DNA of 64,000 nucleotides from Petaurus breviceps papuanus (GCA_028583685.1 JAMXIF010001210.1:6184194-6248193); one strand, 5' to 3'. Positions 1 to 12,867 are shown, counted from the first letter of the stretch. Numbers and translations: made by a program. Notes: generated by a model from the sequence alone, not told the origin.

Positions 1-149
1 ACACACACAATGTCACATTTTGATGTGTACATGTGTGTAATTTCTGTTTTTTTAATTTTTTTTGGTCTTTATTAATTTGTGCGTGTGTGTAATTTCAATG
101 CTGAAGGTTACTTCCAATGAAGATTCCCTCTCCCAACTAAGAATGGTCC

Positions 150-310
150 TACAGCTTAGTCTTGAAGAGTTGCTTGGTGGAATTGATAAAACGTTAAAAC
201 AGCTCCCTTCAGAAACAAGGAGCCAGTATGGGTCAGAAGAATTTGAAACCAGGTCCACCTGTTCCCCAAGACTGCTCACTTTCCATGACATTCTACCTCT
301 CTGCATGGAC
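150..310 (-). mobile_element. CORE-SINE (MIR/THER-type) fragment
   Basis: The stretch carries the antisense form of the CORE-SINE body (gagccagtatgggtcagaag followed by a degenerate aaccaggt). It is old and has no recognisable ends. The rest of 1-769 shows only a short TG-rich patch near 80-95 and AT-rich intron. Confidence 0.5.
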
Positions 311-1621
311 TCACACAATCCTAAAATTAAGCATCTAAGTAGCCATTGTTTTGTTTGTGAGTTTAACAGCTTGTATATAATGCAGTAGCCTAGTATCTTT
401 CGAATAATGCAAGCTTTTTTTTTTTTTAACAAATTACAAATATAAAGTTCAGTAGCATACTTTAAATAAGACAAATACTCTGACCCTGAAGCAACTGTAT
501 TCAGACTTGTGGGGCCCATGTACTCCTTGGCACCCTACGGAATTATTATACCATATTTTTTAAATACTTCACTCTGTCTTCTTTATCCACCTATCTATCA
601 CCCAAGAATTAAGAAATAAAACCATTTTTTATTTCATTCCCAAATTCCTCTAGGTTTTCTTTCTTCTTTTCCATACAATGACTCAAAAGTTTTCATGTGA
701 ATCCACAGAACGCAAAGTATTTTAACACCACAAAAGTCTGTAAGTACTGAAACACATGTTTTTATTCTTTTTTTTTTTTACCAGTGGTAAACATTTTATT
801 TTTTAATTAAATTTTATGCTTATTTTTAGTTTACATCATTCATTTCCACAAGATTTTGAGTTACAAATTTTCTCCCCATTTCTCCCCCACACACCAACCC
901 AAAACAGATATCTCACTGTATAACCCCTGCCCCAAACTGATCTCTGCCGTATCCTCCTCCATCCCCGCTCCGTCTTTCCAGTAGGGTAAGATGGATCTCC
1001 ATACCCCAGTGCCTGTACATATTATTTCCTAGTTGCATGTAAAAATAATAATATTTTTTAAACATTTGATTTTAAAACTCTGAATTCCAGATTCTTTCCC
1101 TTCCTCCCTCATCACCCACCACTACTGGGAAGACAAGCAATTCAATATAGGTTGTACATGTGTAGCTATGCAAAACATTTCCATATTATATATATTGTGA
1201 AAAACTGACTATATTTCCCTCCATCCTATCCCACCCCCCACTTGTTCTATTCTCTACTTTGACCCTGTCCCTTTTCAAAAGTGGGTGCTTCCAACTTCCT
1301 TCCTCCCCAACCTGCCCTCCTTTCCATCATCCCCTCTTCTCATTCCCTTCTCCCCTAATATCCTGTAGGGCAAGATACCCTATTTGGTGTATATGTCATT
1401 CCCTACCTAATCCAAATTCAATGAGAGTAAGGTTGACCCATTCCCTTTTGCCTTCGTGTACTTCCCCACCATTGTAACAGTTTCCCCTTGCCTCTTCTAT
1501 ATGGGATGATTTACCCCATTCTGTCTCTCCCCATCTCCTCTCATTATATTCCCCTTTCACCTCTCAATTTCACCTTTTATGTATCATCCCTTCCTATTCA
1601 ATGGGTCCTGTGCCCTCTGTC

Positions 1622-1845
1622 TATGTATACCTATACACATATATACACACACTCAAATTTGTATTCATATCCCCATATGCCCTCCTATATAGACATATGT
1701 ATGTATACATACATATAAATATTTATATTTACCTTTATATTACATTATTTTACATTATATAACATTTACATTAATTAATATTTTATATAATATATATTTT
1801 ACATTATATAATATTACAATATTATATTACATAAATATGCACATT
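1622..1845. repeat. AT/TG-rich low-complexity block inside HAL1 copy A 3' UTR
   Basis: Alternating tatacacatata and poly-AT sequence sits in the 3' UTR. HAL1 copy C has a shorter related block at 49488-49560, and copy B lacks most of it. It looks like an element-borne microsatellite that expands and contracts. Confidence 0.7.
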
Positions 1846-1973
1846 TATATTCCCTTCACCTATTCTCATACTGAGAAATGTTTCATCAGTTACAATTTTT
1901 GTTTTTCCATGTAGGAATGTAAAATGTTTGACTTTGATAAGTTCCTTTTGGTTTCTTTTTCCTGTTTATCTTC

Positions 1974-2906
1974 TCATGCTTCTCTTGCTTCTTGTATTTA
2001 AATGTCAAATTTTCTATTCAACTCTGTTTTTTTTCATTAAGAATTCTTGAAAATCCTCTATTTCATTGAATTACCATATTTTCCCCTGAAACATGACACT
2101 CAGTTTTGCTGGGTAGGTGATTCTTGGTTTTAATCCCAGCTCCTTTGACCTCTGGAATGTCATATTCCAAGCCCTTCAATCCCTCAGTGTAGAAGCTGCC
2201 ATATTCTGTGTTATGCTGATTGTGTTTACACAATATTCAAATTGTTTCTTCTTGGCTGCCTGTAATATTTTCCCCTTGATCTGGAAATTCTGGAACCTGG
2301 CTATAATATTCCTAGGAATTTTCTTTTGAGGATCTTTTTCAAGAGGTGATCAGTGGATGCTTTCAACCTCTATTTTGCCCTCTGGTTGTAAAATATAGGG
2401 CAATTTTCCTTGAGAATTTCTTGAAGGATGATTTCTAGGTTCTTTTTCTGATGATGGCTTTCAGGTAGCCCAATAATTTTTAAATTCTCTCTCCTGGATC
2501 TATTTTCCAGGTCAGCGGTTTTCCAATGAAATATTTCACATTGCTTTCTATTTTTTCATTTGTTTGAATGTTTAATAGTATTTTGATTTCTCATAAAGTC
2601 ACTAGCTTCCATTTGCTCCAGTCTACTTCTGAAGGAATTATTCTCTTCTGTGAACTTTTGAGATTCTTTTTCCATCTGGCAAATTTGGCTTTTTAAGGCA
2701 TTCTTCTCCCCATTGGCTCTTTGGGCCTCTTTTGCCATTTGAGTTAATCTATTTTTTAAGGTATTATTTTCTTCAGTCAGGTTGTTGATTGTCTTTTTAT
2801 GATTTTCTTGCATCATTCTCATTTCTCTTCCCAATTTTTCCTCCACTTCTCTTATTTGGTTTTCAAAATCCTTCTTAAGCTCCTCTATGGCCTGTAACCA
2901 GTTCAT
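1974..2906 (-). pseudogene. HAL1 copy A ORF1 (L1 ORF1p-like), decayed
   Basis: The start is the ATG at 2904-2906 (MNWLQAIEELKKD). An open coiled-coil segment of 116 residues follows, with heptad-like motifs (REVEEKLGREM, EENNTLKNRL, EENNSFRSRL), ending near 2556 by a frame change after KHSNK. Downstream in other frames the RRM/C-terminal part can be followed to the REA-stop at 1974. L1 ORF1p is a trimeric coiled-coil RNA chaperone. The copy is inactive. Confidence 0.8.
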
Positions 2907-3711
2907 ATTTTACTTAGAAGCTTTGGGTGCAGGAGTTCTGACTTCATTGTCTTCCTCCTGTTCCACACTTTGATCCTTTTTGTCCCCAAAAAAGGAATCC
3001 AAAGTCAGATTGCTGTGCTTGCTTTGCTTTCTTTTTTTACTCATGTTGCCACTCAATTACTTGACTTTTGAGCTTTTTGACACAGTAGAACTCTGCTTCC
3101 AGAGAGGAGAGCATTGCCTCAAATTGCTTGGGTTTTCACAGCTGCTGAAGCCTCCACCGGCTCTGGCACCTGGTCACCCACCCCAGGACCTCCACCCTAG
3201 ACAGCAATCCAGATCCAAGCAGGTTAAAGTAAGACTGATTACCCTTCAGACTGGTTGCTTGGTCACCCTACAATCTGCAGGCCAGGAGCTCTGAAGCAGC
3301 TGCTTCTCGCCCTGGGGGCAGAGGCCAGAACACAATCCCGAACTCACTGTTCCCAAAGTCCACTGACCTCTTACTTTGTCTTTGGCATTTATGGGTTGAT
3401 AATTCTGGAAACTGCCACAGCTGCTGGTGATCCACTCTCCAAAAGTCCCTCCAGCTGCGGCAGGTCAGGCTGCGCTGAGCCTAAAACCACAGACTCAGGC
3501 GGGGCAGGGGTTTGCTCCCAGCACTGCAATGGACCCTTCCTGCCAGCCTGCCAAGCTGTCTTCAGAAGGAGGTGTGTTTCTCTCTGTTACTTTGTGGGTT
3601 CTGTAGCCCTAAAGTTTGTTCAGAGTCATTTTTATAGGTATTTGTGGTGGTTATTGGGGCAGTGCAGGGAGTTTTCCTGCTTCTATGCTGCCATCTTCTG
3701 TTTTTATTCTT

Positions 3712-4434
3712 AAAGACTGGTAAAATTGTCTACTAATTTAGTTATTAGGTTTTATGATCAACTATTATAAACTCAAAATCATAAAGTTTCTGAAATGTTG
3801 TTTCAATAGTTTTGTTGTTATTTTTATTTCATTTCTTTAAATAAAAATAATAAAATACTCATTTTATTGCCTTAAGAAAACAAGTATTCTAAAATTGAGA
3901 AAGGATTTCCAGAAGAGCACATTTATAAAATGCTCCTTAATTCTTGTATGCATATAAAAATATTATGTCCAGGAAAACAAAATGTATTTCAAAACATCTT
4001 AATATAAAAAATAAATATTAATGTTACATTTTAGAGTGTGCTTAATTTACTCATGAATTTATTTTAAAATGATGAGGAGAATAATATAAATAAATTCATT
4101 ATTTGCTAGACAACATTATTTTTTAATACAAAAATTCTGTAGAAAAAAAGAGATGGCATGATGGTATGACATTTTTAAGTCCACAAGTGATTATTTTCAT
4201 TTCAATGTTACTTTTATAATCTAAAAATACTAAAACAAACAGGTATGTACAATATAAAATAAACATTAGAATTAAAAACCTGAAAACAATTATTATTTCT
4301 CAATGTCGCTTTTCTTCTAATCCATACTAATTTGATTTCATAAATACAATGATATGATAGTGAAATCTTTTCTGTTATTTGAATTCCAACCTATAACTTC
4401 ACTGTATAAAAAGTTGGTTTGAGATTTATATCTC
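3712..4434. other. AT-rich intron, nothing recognised
   Basis: The stretch is rich in ATTTTA and AATAAA-like words, with no splice-bounded open frame matching SPAG16 and no repeat I can name. Confidence 0.5.
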
Positions 4435-4640
4435 TGAATGAGGGTAGTGAGGTCCTGGACCTATTTTTTTTCACTGGTATAGGAAACTCCCATTAACAAT
4501 GCAGGTTAGCAGCTGTTCAGACACTTAAAATCTTAAAAGAGCTGCTCAGGGCACTGCACCCAAAGTCAAATAGCCAGTCCACATCAGAGGCTCCTCACTC
4601 CAAGGATAGCTCTGTATATTGTATCTGATAACAGAATATC
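4435..4640 (-). mobile_element. CORE-SINE (THER/MIR-type) copy
   Basis: It shows the antisense pattern gaggtcctggacc, then cagctgttc, then a degenerate cccaaagtcaaatagccagt and ending cagaggctcc. Related copies are at 28185-28440, 54215-54425 and 59555-59735. Old. Confidence 0.5.
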
Positions 4641-4959
4641 ATCAGTAAATGTTCTGATGAATATATTTCCTTTGAGGTCCTAATTACAGTCTTTGTACAT
4701 ACTGTCAAAGGGTTTTTACCACCATCATCAAGTGATACTTATTAAAGTTTCCACGTCTTATAGAATTTTCTTTTTAATAACAAGTGTTTCAACAGTCATC
4801 AAAGTTTAATTTTTTTTAATTACAAAAAAATTGCTCTGGTAAATATAATTGTTATTTGATTTATTACAGAAAATTAAATTTATGGTAAAATTCTCTCTCT
4901 AGCTAGTAAGAATCACAACAGAAAATAGGGCTTTAGGCCACATACTTTTTCATAGTATA

Positions 4960-5150
4960 TAGGATCTGAAGTTGGAAGAAACTGCAGAGATAATGTGGTC
5001 TAAGCCCCTTACATTCAGGGATGAGGACACTGCGTCCAAGAAAGGTGAAGTCTTTTGCCCAGTATCATATGACCTTGCATGTGTAGTCACAGGACTAGAA
5101 TATGAAGGTATTTATCCTGATCCTAACTCCAGTTCACTTTCTACTATTCC
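4960..5150 (-). mobile_element. CORE-SINE (MIR3-like) fragment
   Basis: It shows the antisense pattern of gttggaagaaactgcagag, then gatgaggacactg and a degenerate tcttttgcccagtatcata. From 5150 to 5785 only AT-rich intron is visible. Confidence 0.5.
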
Positions 5151-5784
5151 ACATCTTTATTCCTGGAACTCTGCTGCAGCAAGACATGCGTCCTCTAATA
5201 AAATATAAAACATTAAATAAAAAACTCTGTACCACAAGCATAACAGCAAAGAAACACAGCATTTTCCACAGTCCTAGGTTCTAGAGGCTAACAATCAAGT
5301 TTATCTATCCTAAAAAATTCACTGAGATCCTGACACCTGTCAGATATGAGATGGATCAGAGTTAAGGTTTTATCTATTTTTTTCTGTAAAATCAATAGGC
5401 TGTAAATAATACTTTTAATTATAGTCAATCCATTTTAGGAAAATATTATTGAATATATAACAAGGAATATTTGATAGTCAAGAAATAGGATTCTAATCCT
5501 TCCAGAAAATCAAATCAGAAATAATATCTCAAGTATTTGAGATAGGTGAACAGAAGTTGAAATACACGTATGTTATAAAATATATTTGCAAGACAACACA
5601 CAAAAGATTAGTGAGTGTTTTGAAGAATATAAACATACAACAATGACTGGCATCATATATGTATTTTCATTAGGGAAAGCCAACACGCAGAAAAAAATAT
5701 CAGTGAACTCTGACATATTATTAGCAAACTATCCCAAGAAAAACTTTGATAAATCATACAAATTATTAATAAGCCTTCATTCAG

Positions 5785-5910
5785 TTATTTAGTTAACTTA
5801 TTTCAACAAATGCTTATGAAATCCTGAAGAGTAATACAAAGCAATACACAAGGGTAGATACACAAATAAATAGGACAGTTCCTATGTTCATGTAACTTGC
5901 AATATAATAA
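5785..5910 (-). mobile_element. L2 LINE 3'-end fragment
   Basis: The antisense L2 3' end is recognisable from ttcaacaaatgcttatgaa and the later gttcctatgttcatgtaac. It is strongly decayed. Confidence 0.5.
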
Positions 5911-7959
5911 ATGCACTGCCAAATGGTTAATGCAGGGGAAAAGATTAGCAGAGGTACTTTAAGCATGTTATGTTACCTATGTTTGTTTTTAGTGTCTCTT
6001 TCAAAACACCATTTCGTACCTGAAAACCTGAAGTGAGACAGAGGAGATACTTATTAGAAAAACATGAGAAATTTACCAAATAAATAAAAATAAATGAACA
6101 CAGGTTAAAAACGATAAAGTTTTTTTTTCCACTTAGAAAGCATATGCTACCTAAAGAACTAAAAATAAGCATGGCTAAGACAAATGAATATATCTGAAAG
6201 ATCTATAATTTATGAGGGGAAATGTTATTGCAATAATCACACTGGTCATATAAAGTGCTGAAAATAATTTGCATAATACGTTATTGATTAACAAACTCAT
6301 AATTAAATTACTTTAAAGTAATGTGTCTTTAATAATTAATTACTAACAAAGGCTATTTGTAAGGGGAAAATGAAGTTTATGATTGTTTTTTTCTCTTAAA
6401 ATGAACTAAATAATTTTCTATATTTAGCTGCTATCTGGTTATATAATCTTAATAATTTTGGGAATAAACTTTTTCTTAATATGGATTTTTGAAGTTTAAT
6501 ATAACTGTGGTGAAGATTTGGATAGATAACAACGTATAAGCAGCATGTTTATTTTGAACTCTCATAGTCTTTAAGTTATTTGCTCTGAAAATATTTTGGT
6601 TACTTTGCTTCATATGTCATTTACTCATCTATTTTCCTTTTGACACATTTCCAATCTTATCCATTCTGGAGTGAGACAAAAAACTCTTCCAATTCTGAAC
6701 TTTTATGAGTCTATAACCATCTGCTACCATAAGGGTTGGAAAGAACAAGTCAATATTCACTTACTCCTCTCCTCTACTGCCCCATAAGTACTTTTTCCCA
6801 TATTCTTCACTTTTCTTTTTCCACCTCTGTCTCCCCAACCCCTTAACTAAGCATAACCAGCAACAAACTACAACTGCTTCTGAGCAAGCTTGACAAAGGG
6901 AGCAAGGAAAACAAAAGATCTCTTAATTATCTGAGATTTCATTGCTCTTCCAACTCTAATCCTCCGGGAAAACAGAGGAGAAATGAGTTGGGGCTAAAGC
7001 AACTGCTTCACTCCAACTGCCTTAGGTCAAAGGTAATTAAAACCTAAGTCTAAAACTTGAAGGAGAATTTGCATCATATTTCTAAAACTTCACAAATTTT
7101 CATATCCTCTCTGTCACAAAACGTACTTGCAATATTGAAATATTCAGATTAAATCTTTATTTTAATTTCACAATTCATATTTTGCACTTGTCTGAGGGTA
7201 GTGTGGTTGTAAACCATGCAAACAGTTTATAGCATAATTCCTCATCCTTTCCCTTTATATTTGTTAGACAATGTTATTTGAAGTATAAAAACTCTGGAGA
7301 ATATGGGAAGATGAAGAAGTTGCTTGATATCCTATATTCATATGTAAATATTTTCATTTTGATGTTATTTTTCTAATCTATGAGACAAAGCTGGAAATTA
7401 TACAAATAATGTCTTCATGCTATTTTACTAACCCCTGAAAAAATATAAAGAATTAATAAAAAAAAAAGTTTGTATCCAGGATTTATTACTTTTTACTTTT
7501 ATTAATATTCATTTGAACTCCATCTTTTTTAATAATAAATCTTTGAAAAAATATTAAAACTTTCAAGATATGATCTGGATTATGTAGCTAACAAAAATGT
7601 TGCTAACGTTAGGAAATTAAATGAGCTTAGGAATGTTTTCCAATTGGTATTATTATACTAAGGGCTATAACTTCTAACAGAAAAGAGGGTTTATCAGAAT
7701 TCATGCTGTCTTATTTATTTCCTAACAACAATAAAAAGGGAGAAATTAATTCACTAAATTATTGTAGAAACACATTGAAAGGCATTTTTTGTCTCACATG
7801 CATTTGATTCAAGAGAATTTTTAATTGTTTAAAAAATAGCTGGCTTTAATCATTAATCTCAGTATTAAGTCAATTTTATTAAAAGAAAAAACAGAGGTGT
7901 GACATATGAAAAATAATTTAGTTAAACAGATATAACATAATTGGGTTAATTTCTATTCA
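5911..7959. other. AT-rich intron, nothing recognised
   Basis: Two kilobases of AT-rich sequence contain no repeat family I can name. A short pyrimidine-rich patch at 6755-6850 is the only compositional change. It may be one of the older, unmodified parts of this SPAG16 intron. Confidence 0.45.
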
Positions 7960-8440
7960 TTCCTTCGGCAGTCTTTTATTGAGCACCTACTTACTGTGTA
8001 CTGTGTGCCCAGCTCTGTTTTAGAGTAGAGAGTAGAAAGAAACAAAGAAGCAATAGATGTGGTTTCTATCTTCAAGGATTTTACATTATTGTTTGGAATA
8101 CAAGACTTAGACACATAAGAAAATTAGAGAACAAACAAGTCTATAATAAAATGTTAAGTTATATACTACAAAAAATAAGCATAATACAAATTGAAAAAAT
8201 AAACGTATGGACTAGAGTTATCAGGGAAGTCTATTTGGGTACTGAAAGATGAGTTAGACAGGTAGAGAAATGAATGAAAAGAAATCCCAATGAGGGTTTA
8301 ATGAAAGTAAAAATTAGATTGGTGCTTGTTTGATAGTAAGGCAAGAAGGCTAAGTTCATATTTGAGAGTAGTAGAATATAAGGTCCAATAAGTGAGATTG
8401 GGCCAGATTACAAAGGGCCATGAACTCTGGAACGAGGAGT
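7960..8440 (-). mobile_element. L2 LINE 3' portion, left part, interrupted by L1
   Basis: The antisense L2 3' end begins near 7960 (cagtcttttattgagcacct, then tgtgtgcccagctctg). It runs to gaactctggaacgaggag, where L1 sequence starts. The L2 resumes after the L1 at about 11061, but with 8307-8440 repeated as 11061-11205. Confidence 0.75.
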
Positions 8441-11060
8441 TTATTTTTAATTATTTTAATTTATTTTTTTGAAGATTTACCATTTACATGCAAAAAATTA
8501 ACAATCTTTTTTAAAATTTTGCATTCCAAATTCTCTCCATCCTTCATGTTTCTACCCACTCCTAGAAAAGGCAATTTGCTATCAGTTATACATGAGAAGC
8601 CAAGCAAAACAAATTTACATAGTAACTATGTTGCAAAAAAAAATGCAAACAAAATAAAACAATAAAAAGTTATAAAAAGTATGCTTCAATCTGTATTCCG
8701 AGTTTATAAGTTTTTTTCTCTTGAGATGGAGAGCATTTTTTATCATAGGTCCTTGGGAATGTTCTTGATCAGAATAGCTCTTTCACATCTACTGCTGTTA
8801 CTGCATACAATGTTCTCTTGGTTCCACTTACTTCACTTTGAACAAGTTCATATAAATCTTCTGATTTTTTCCCCCTGAAAAATCCCCTTTGTCATTTCTT
8901 ATAGCACAATAGTATTCCATCACAATCATATGCCACAACTTGTTCAGCCATTCCCCAACTGATGGACATCCCTTCTATTTCTAATTATTTGCCACCATAA
9001 GAAGTGCTGCCATAATTTTTTTTTTCAAACAGGCCCTTTTCCCTTTTCTTTGATCTCTTTATATACAGACCTAGTCACGGTATTGCTGGGTCAAAGGGTA
9101 TGCACAGTTTTATAGCCCTTTGGGTATAGTTCCAATTTTTTCTCCAGAGTGGCCAAGTTAGTTCACAACTCCACCAACAGTAAGTACATCAGTGTCCCTG
9201 TTTTTCCACACCCTCTCTAACATTTGTCATTATCTTGTCATGTTAGCCATCTTATAGGTATGAGGTGGTATATCAGAGTTGTTTTAATTTGCATTTCTCT
9301 AATCAATAGTGATTTAGAGCATTTTTTTCATGTGACTATAGACAGCTTTGATTTCTTCTCCTCAAAACTGCCTACTCATATTCTTTGACCATTTACCAAC
9401 TAGGAAATGGCTCTTATTTTTTATAAATGTGGCTCAGGTCTCTATAGATTTGAGAAATGAGGCCTTTATCAGAGAAATTTGTTGTAAATTTTTCCCGTTT
9501 TCTGTTTTTCTTCTATTTTTGGTTGCATTAATTTTCTTTCTGAAAAAGCTTTTGAATTTCATGAAATCAAAATTATTCATTTTATATCCTTCAATGCTCT
9601 CTACCTCTTGTTTGGTAATAAACTCTTCCCTTTTCTATAGATATGACAGGTACATTTTTCTATGCTCCCCAAATTTACTTAAGATATCACCATTTATGTT
9701 TAAATCACTTATCCATTTTGACCTTAACTTGGCATATGGTTTGAGATGTTGATCTATGCCTGGTTTCTGCCAAAGCACTTTCCAGTTTTCCCAGAAATTT
9801 TTGTCAAATATTGAGTTCTTACCCCAAAGCTCGGATCTTTGGGTTTATCAAACACTAAATTACTATGGTCATTTACTACTGTATATTGTGTACTGATCTA
9901 CACCACTGATCCACTATTCTATTTTCTTAGCCAGTCCCAAACTATTTTGATGATTACTGCTTTATAATATAGTTTGAAATATGGAATTGCTAGGCTACCT
10001 TCCTTCACATTTTTTTCACTGATTTCCTTGATATTGTTGACCTTTTGTTCTTCCAGATGAATTCTGTTGCTATTTTACCTAGCTCTATAACATAGTTCTT
10101 TGGTAGCTTGATTGGTATGGCACTGAAGAGGAAATAACTTTGGTAATATTGAAAGGAGCAAGGGATCAAAGAGAAATATATAGTTTTGAGTCTAGGGAAC
10201 CAGGAAAATGAGGGTGAGAATAATATTTTTGAGAAAGGTGGTTAAGGTAAGTCAGTTTGTAAGGGGAAATAATGAGTTAAGTTTTGTACATGTTAATTTT
10301 GAGGTGATGGTGGGACACCCAAGTGGAAATGTTGCGTAGGCAAATGGATACTTTTATTATATTGTTTGGCCTACCTATAAGCAACTAATATTTCTACTTC
10401 TCCATTTATTTAGATATGTCTTTATTTTTGTGAAAAGTGTTTGGTAACTGTGTTCAGATAATGCCTGGGTTTGTCTTGACAGGTAGACTCCCAAGTATTT
10501 TATATTGTTTGTCATTATTTTAAATGGAATTTCTTTATCTCTTGCTGCTGGGTTTTATTGGTGGCATATAGAAATGATGATTATTTATAGAGGTTTATTT
10601 TATTTCCCACAATTTTGCTGAAGTTTCTGACTTTCAACTAGTTTTTTTTTTTAGTTAATTCTCTAGGGTTCTCTAAGTATACCATCATCTCATCTGCAAA
10701 AAAAAAAAAATGATAGCTTTGTTTCCTCATTGCCTATTTTTATTCCTTCAATTTCTTTTTTTTCTTATCTTATACTGAATAATAGTGGTGATGATGGACC
10801 CCCTTGCTTCACTTCTGATCAAACTGGGAACCCTTCACATTTATCTCCATTACATATACTGCTTGCTCTTGGTTTTAGCTCAATACTACTTATCATTTTT
10901 AAAAAGGTTTAACTAATTCCTAAGCTTTCTAGTGTTTTTAATAGATCTGGGTGCTGAATTTTGTCAAATGCTTTTTCTGTGTCTGCTGATATAATCAGAT
11001 GATTTTTACTATTTTTGTTGTTGATGTTATATTAATAACTTTCCTGACATTGAACTAGGT
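8441..11060 (-). mobile_element. 5'-truncated L1 LINE (ORF2 C-terminal half and 3' UTR), interrupted by an L2 patch
   Basis: The minus-strand L1 runs from its 3' end at about 8441 through the classical 3' ORF2 sequence (plus-strand view: ttgttcagccattccccaac at 8940, agtattccatc, ccaccaacag). It continues to the region before the catalytic motif, near 11050. The reverse-transcriptase FADD site at 10683-10702 reads FADE. Between 10128 and 10347 about 220 bp of L2 sequence replaces a short piece of L1. There is no intact frame. Confidence 0.82.
10128..10347 (-). mobile_element. L2 patch inside the L1, duplicate of 11464-11690
   Basis: This block (tggtaatattgaaaggagca ... cacccaagtggaaatg) repeats most of 11464-11690 at roughly 80-85 percent identity by eye. 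It sits inside the L1 with L1 continuing on both sides. Confidence 0.75.
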
Positions 11061-11820
11061 CGAACAAAGGTAAAATCAGGTTGGTGCATGTATAATAGTA
11101 AGGCAAGAAGGTTGACCAAGTTCATGTTTGAGAGTAGTGGAATATAAAATTTAATAAGTGAGACTGGACCAGATTACAAAGGTTCAGGAACTCTGGAATG
11201 AGGAATGTTAACTTAGCTGATGAGCAAGAGAGAGTCAATGTAGGTTTCTTCGTTTAGTAGTGGAGTGACATGATTGAAAATATTTTTTAAGAAAGATTAT
11301 TCTGCCAACATCACATAAATTAGACATGAAGCAGAGAGACAAACTAGAAAGTTCATGCAGTAATTCAAGAGCATGAGCTGATAAGGGCCTGTTATAGGAA
11401 AAGTTCAGAGAGGAAACAGACAAGGGAAGACATACAGTGAAGAATTCTTCAACAGGAATATGAAGAGGAAGTAGTAACTGTGGTAATATTGAAAGGAGCA
11501 GGGGGTCAAAGAGGGGCCGTAGTTTTGAGTCTGGGGAACCAGGAAAGTGAGGGTGAGAAAACTATATATGATAAAAGCGGTAAAGCAAACCAGTGTGTAA
11601 GGGAAGATAATCAGTTTTGTACATGTTAATTTTGGGGTGATGGTGAGACACCCAAGTAGAAATATCCTGTAGGCAAATGGAAAAAATGAGACTGGAACTA
11701 CAGTAAGAGACTGGGGCTAGAGATTTGAGAGTCATCTGCAAAGAGGTGATGGTTGAAGACATGAGAGTGAATTTCTCCAAGAAAGTAAACTTGGAGAGAG
11801 AACATACACTTTCTAAGTAC
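11061..11820 (-). mobile_element. L2 LINE, right part after the L1 insertion
   Basis: Antisense L2 continues through agtggagtgacatgattg, the ttttgtacatgttaatttt block and gggctagagatttgagagtc. Its first 145 bp repeat the segment just left of the L1. Confidence 0.75.
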
Positions 11821-12860
11821 CAATGAATTCTGAGTAGTTGTCACTAGGTGAACAACAGTGCCCAAGTCGTGTGGTCCAAATACTGTTATAGGTATGATTA
11901 ACTGAGAACAAGGTATTAGAGTAAAAATACAATTAGATATCATATAAACCTGAACTGGAAACACCTGGCTCTCAAAGATGAGCTGATAAAAGCCTCATAT
12001 CTATCAGTTAGCCCTTGAGACTCTCTGGCCAACCACATTATCAACCAGGTCAACCCATGTGAACCTTATGCCCACTGGTCAGCCCATGGTGCCTCGGTAT
12101 GAGCCTGAAGTAAAATGGGCAGAGAGGCGAGGTAGGTGCTGTTGCTTGTAGTTCCGCCATGCGGCTGAAGTGGAAGGTACAGGGCCAGGGCGCAGGCGAG
12201 GCAGTGGCTGGTGATTGCAGGACATCGAAGCTACTTGGTCCATGAGCTGTAGATCAAAGCAAGGGGAGTAGACAAGGGTGCAGTCAGTAAGCCAGATCAA
12301 GATCAGAAAGCTGGAATAGTGATAAGTGATAATGTGAAGTAAACTATGTTGGTGTGGTGATTGAGGCAGGTCAAGATCAAATAGCTAGGAGAGCAATAAG
12401 GTACCAAGGAGTTAACAAAGGTATGCTCTACAGTGATGATAAGCAAAAGTGCTAAGGCAATAAGACATTGGGATCCAAAGCAACAGCCAGGCTCGTCAGC
12501 CCATCTGAATCATGTCATCAATGAATTTGAAGCAATATCAGCTTCTGAGGGATCTCTGACTCTACAGGGACAATGTTTTTTGTTCCCTTGACCCAGAATC
12601 CTCTGATACCTAACTCAAGGTCTCAAATTGTTGGCAAAAGTAACATTACTGCTTACAATAAACTTTTAAAATAAGGACTATTCTAGTTAATTAGTTGCTT
12701 TTCTGATTTAATCTTTCCTATCTTCTGTAACATTTGACTTGCGAACCCAGAAGAAGAATTTTCTGCAACATTTTATTGCATATTCCAGAATAAAAAGGAT
12801 TTTTACTTTTATAGATAAAACACAGAGTACATTAACTATATTTTAAATACAATTTGACAA
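11821..12860. other. Unassigned sequence, partly GC-richer
   Basis: About 12050-12260 is GC-richer than its surroundings (gcgcaggcgaggcagtggct). No gene or repeat family could be assigned, and the open frames here carry no recognisable motif. Confidence 0.4.
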
Positions 12861-12867
12861 AAATAAG

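Larger units (their letters stand above)
770..3698 (-). mobile_element. HAL1 (half-L1) retrotransposon, copy A, near full length
   Basis: This is a 2.9-kb minus-strand element made of an L1-type 5' UTR (about 2907-3698), an ORF1 region (1974-2906) and a 3' UTR ending in poly(A) (seen as T at about 768-779), with no ORF2. HAL1 elements are L1 derivatives that keep only ORF1 and depend on L1 for reverse transcription. A 13-bp direct repeat TGTTTTTATTCTT flanks it exactly, at 757-769 and 3699-3711, so it is a complete target-primed insertion. Its orientation matches SPAG16. Nearly the same architecture occurs in copies B and C. Confidence 0.88.

Noticed and set aside
62-519. Opposing open frames of 108 and 155 codons near the left edge
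   Set aside because: They overlap an old antisense CORE-SINE and low-complexity DNA, and neither shows a domain or splice signals.
3255-3713. 152-codon plus-strand frame
   Set aside because: It is the antisense of the GC-rich HAL1 5' UTR. A related antisense frame appears in copy B, as expected from shared repeat sequence.
9348-9752. 134-codon plus-strand frame rich in F and L
   Set aside because: It is the antisense strand of L1 ORF2 sequence.
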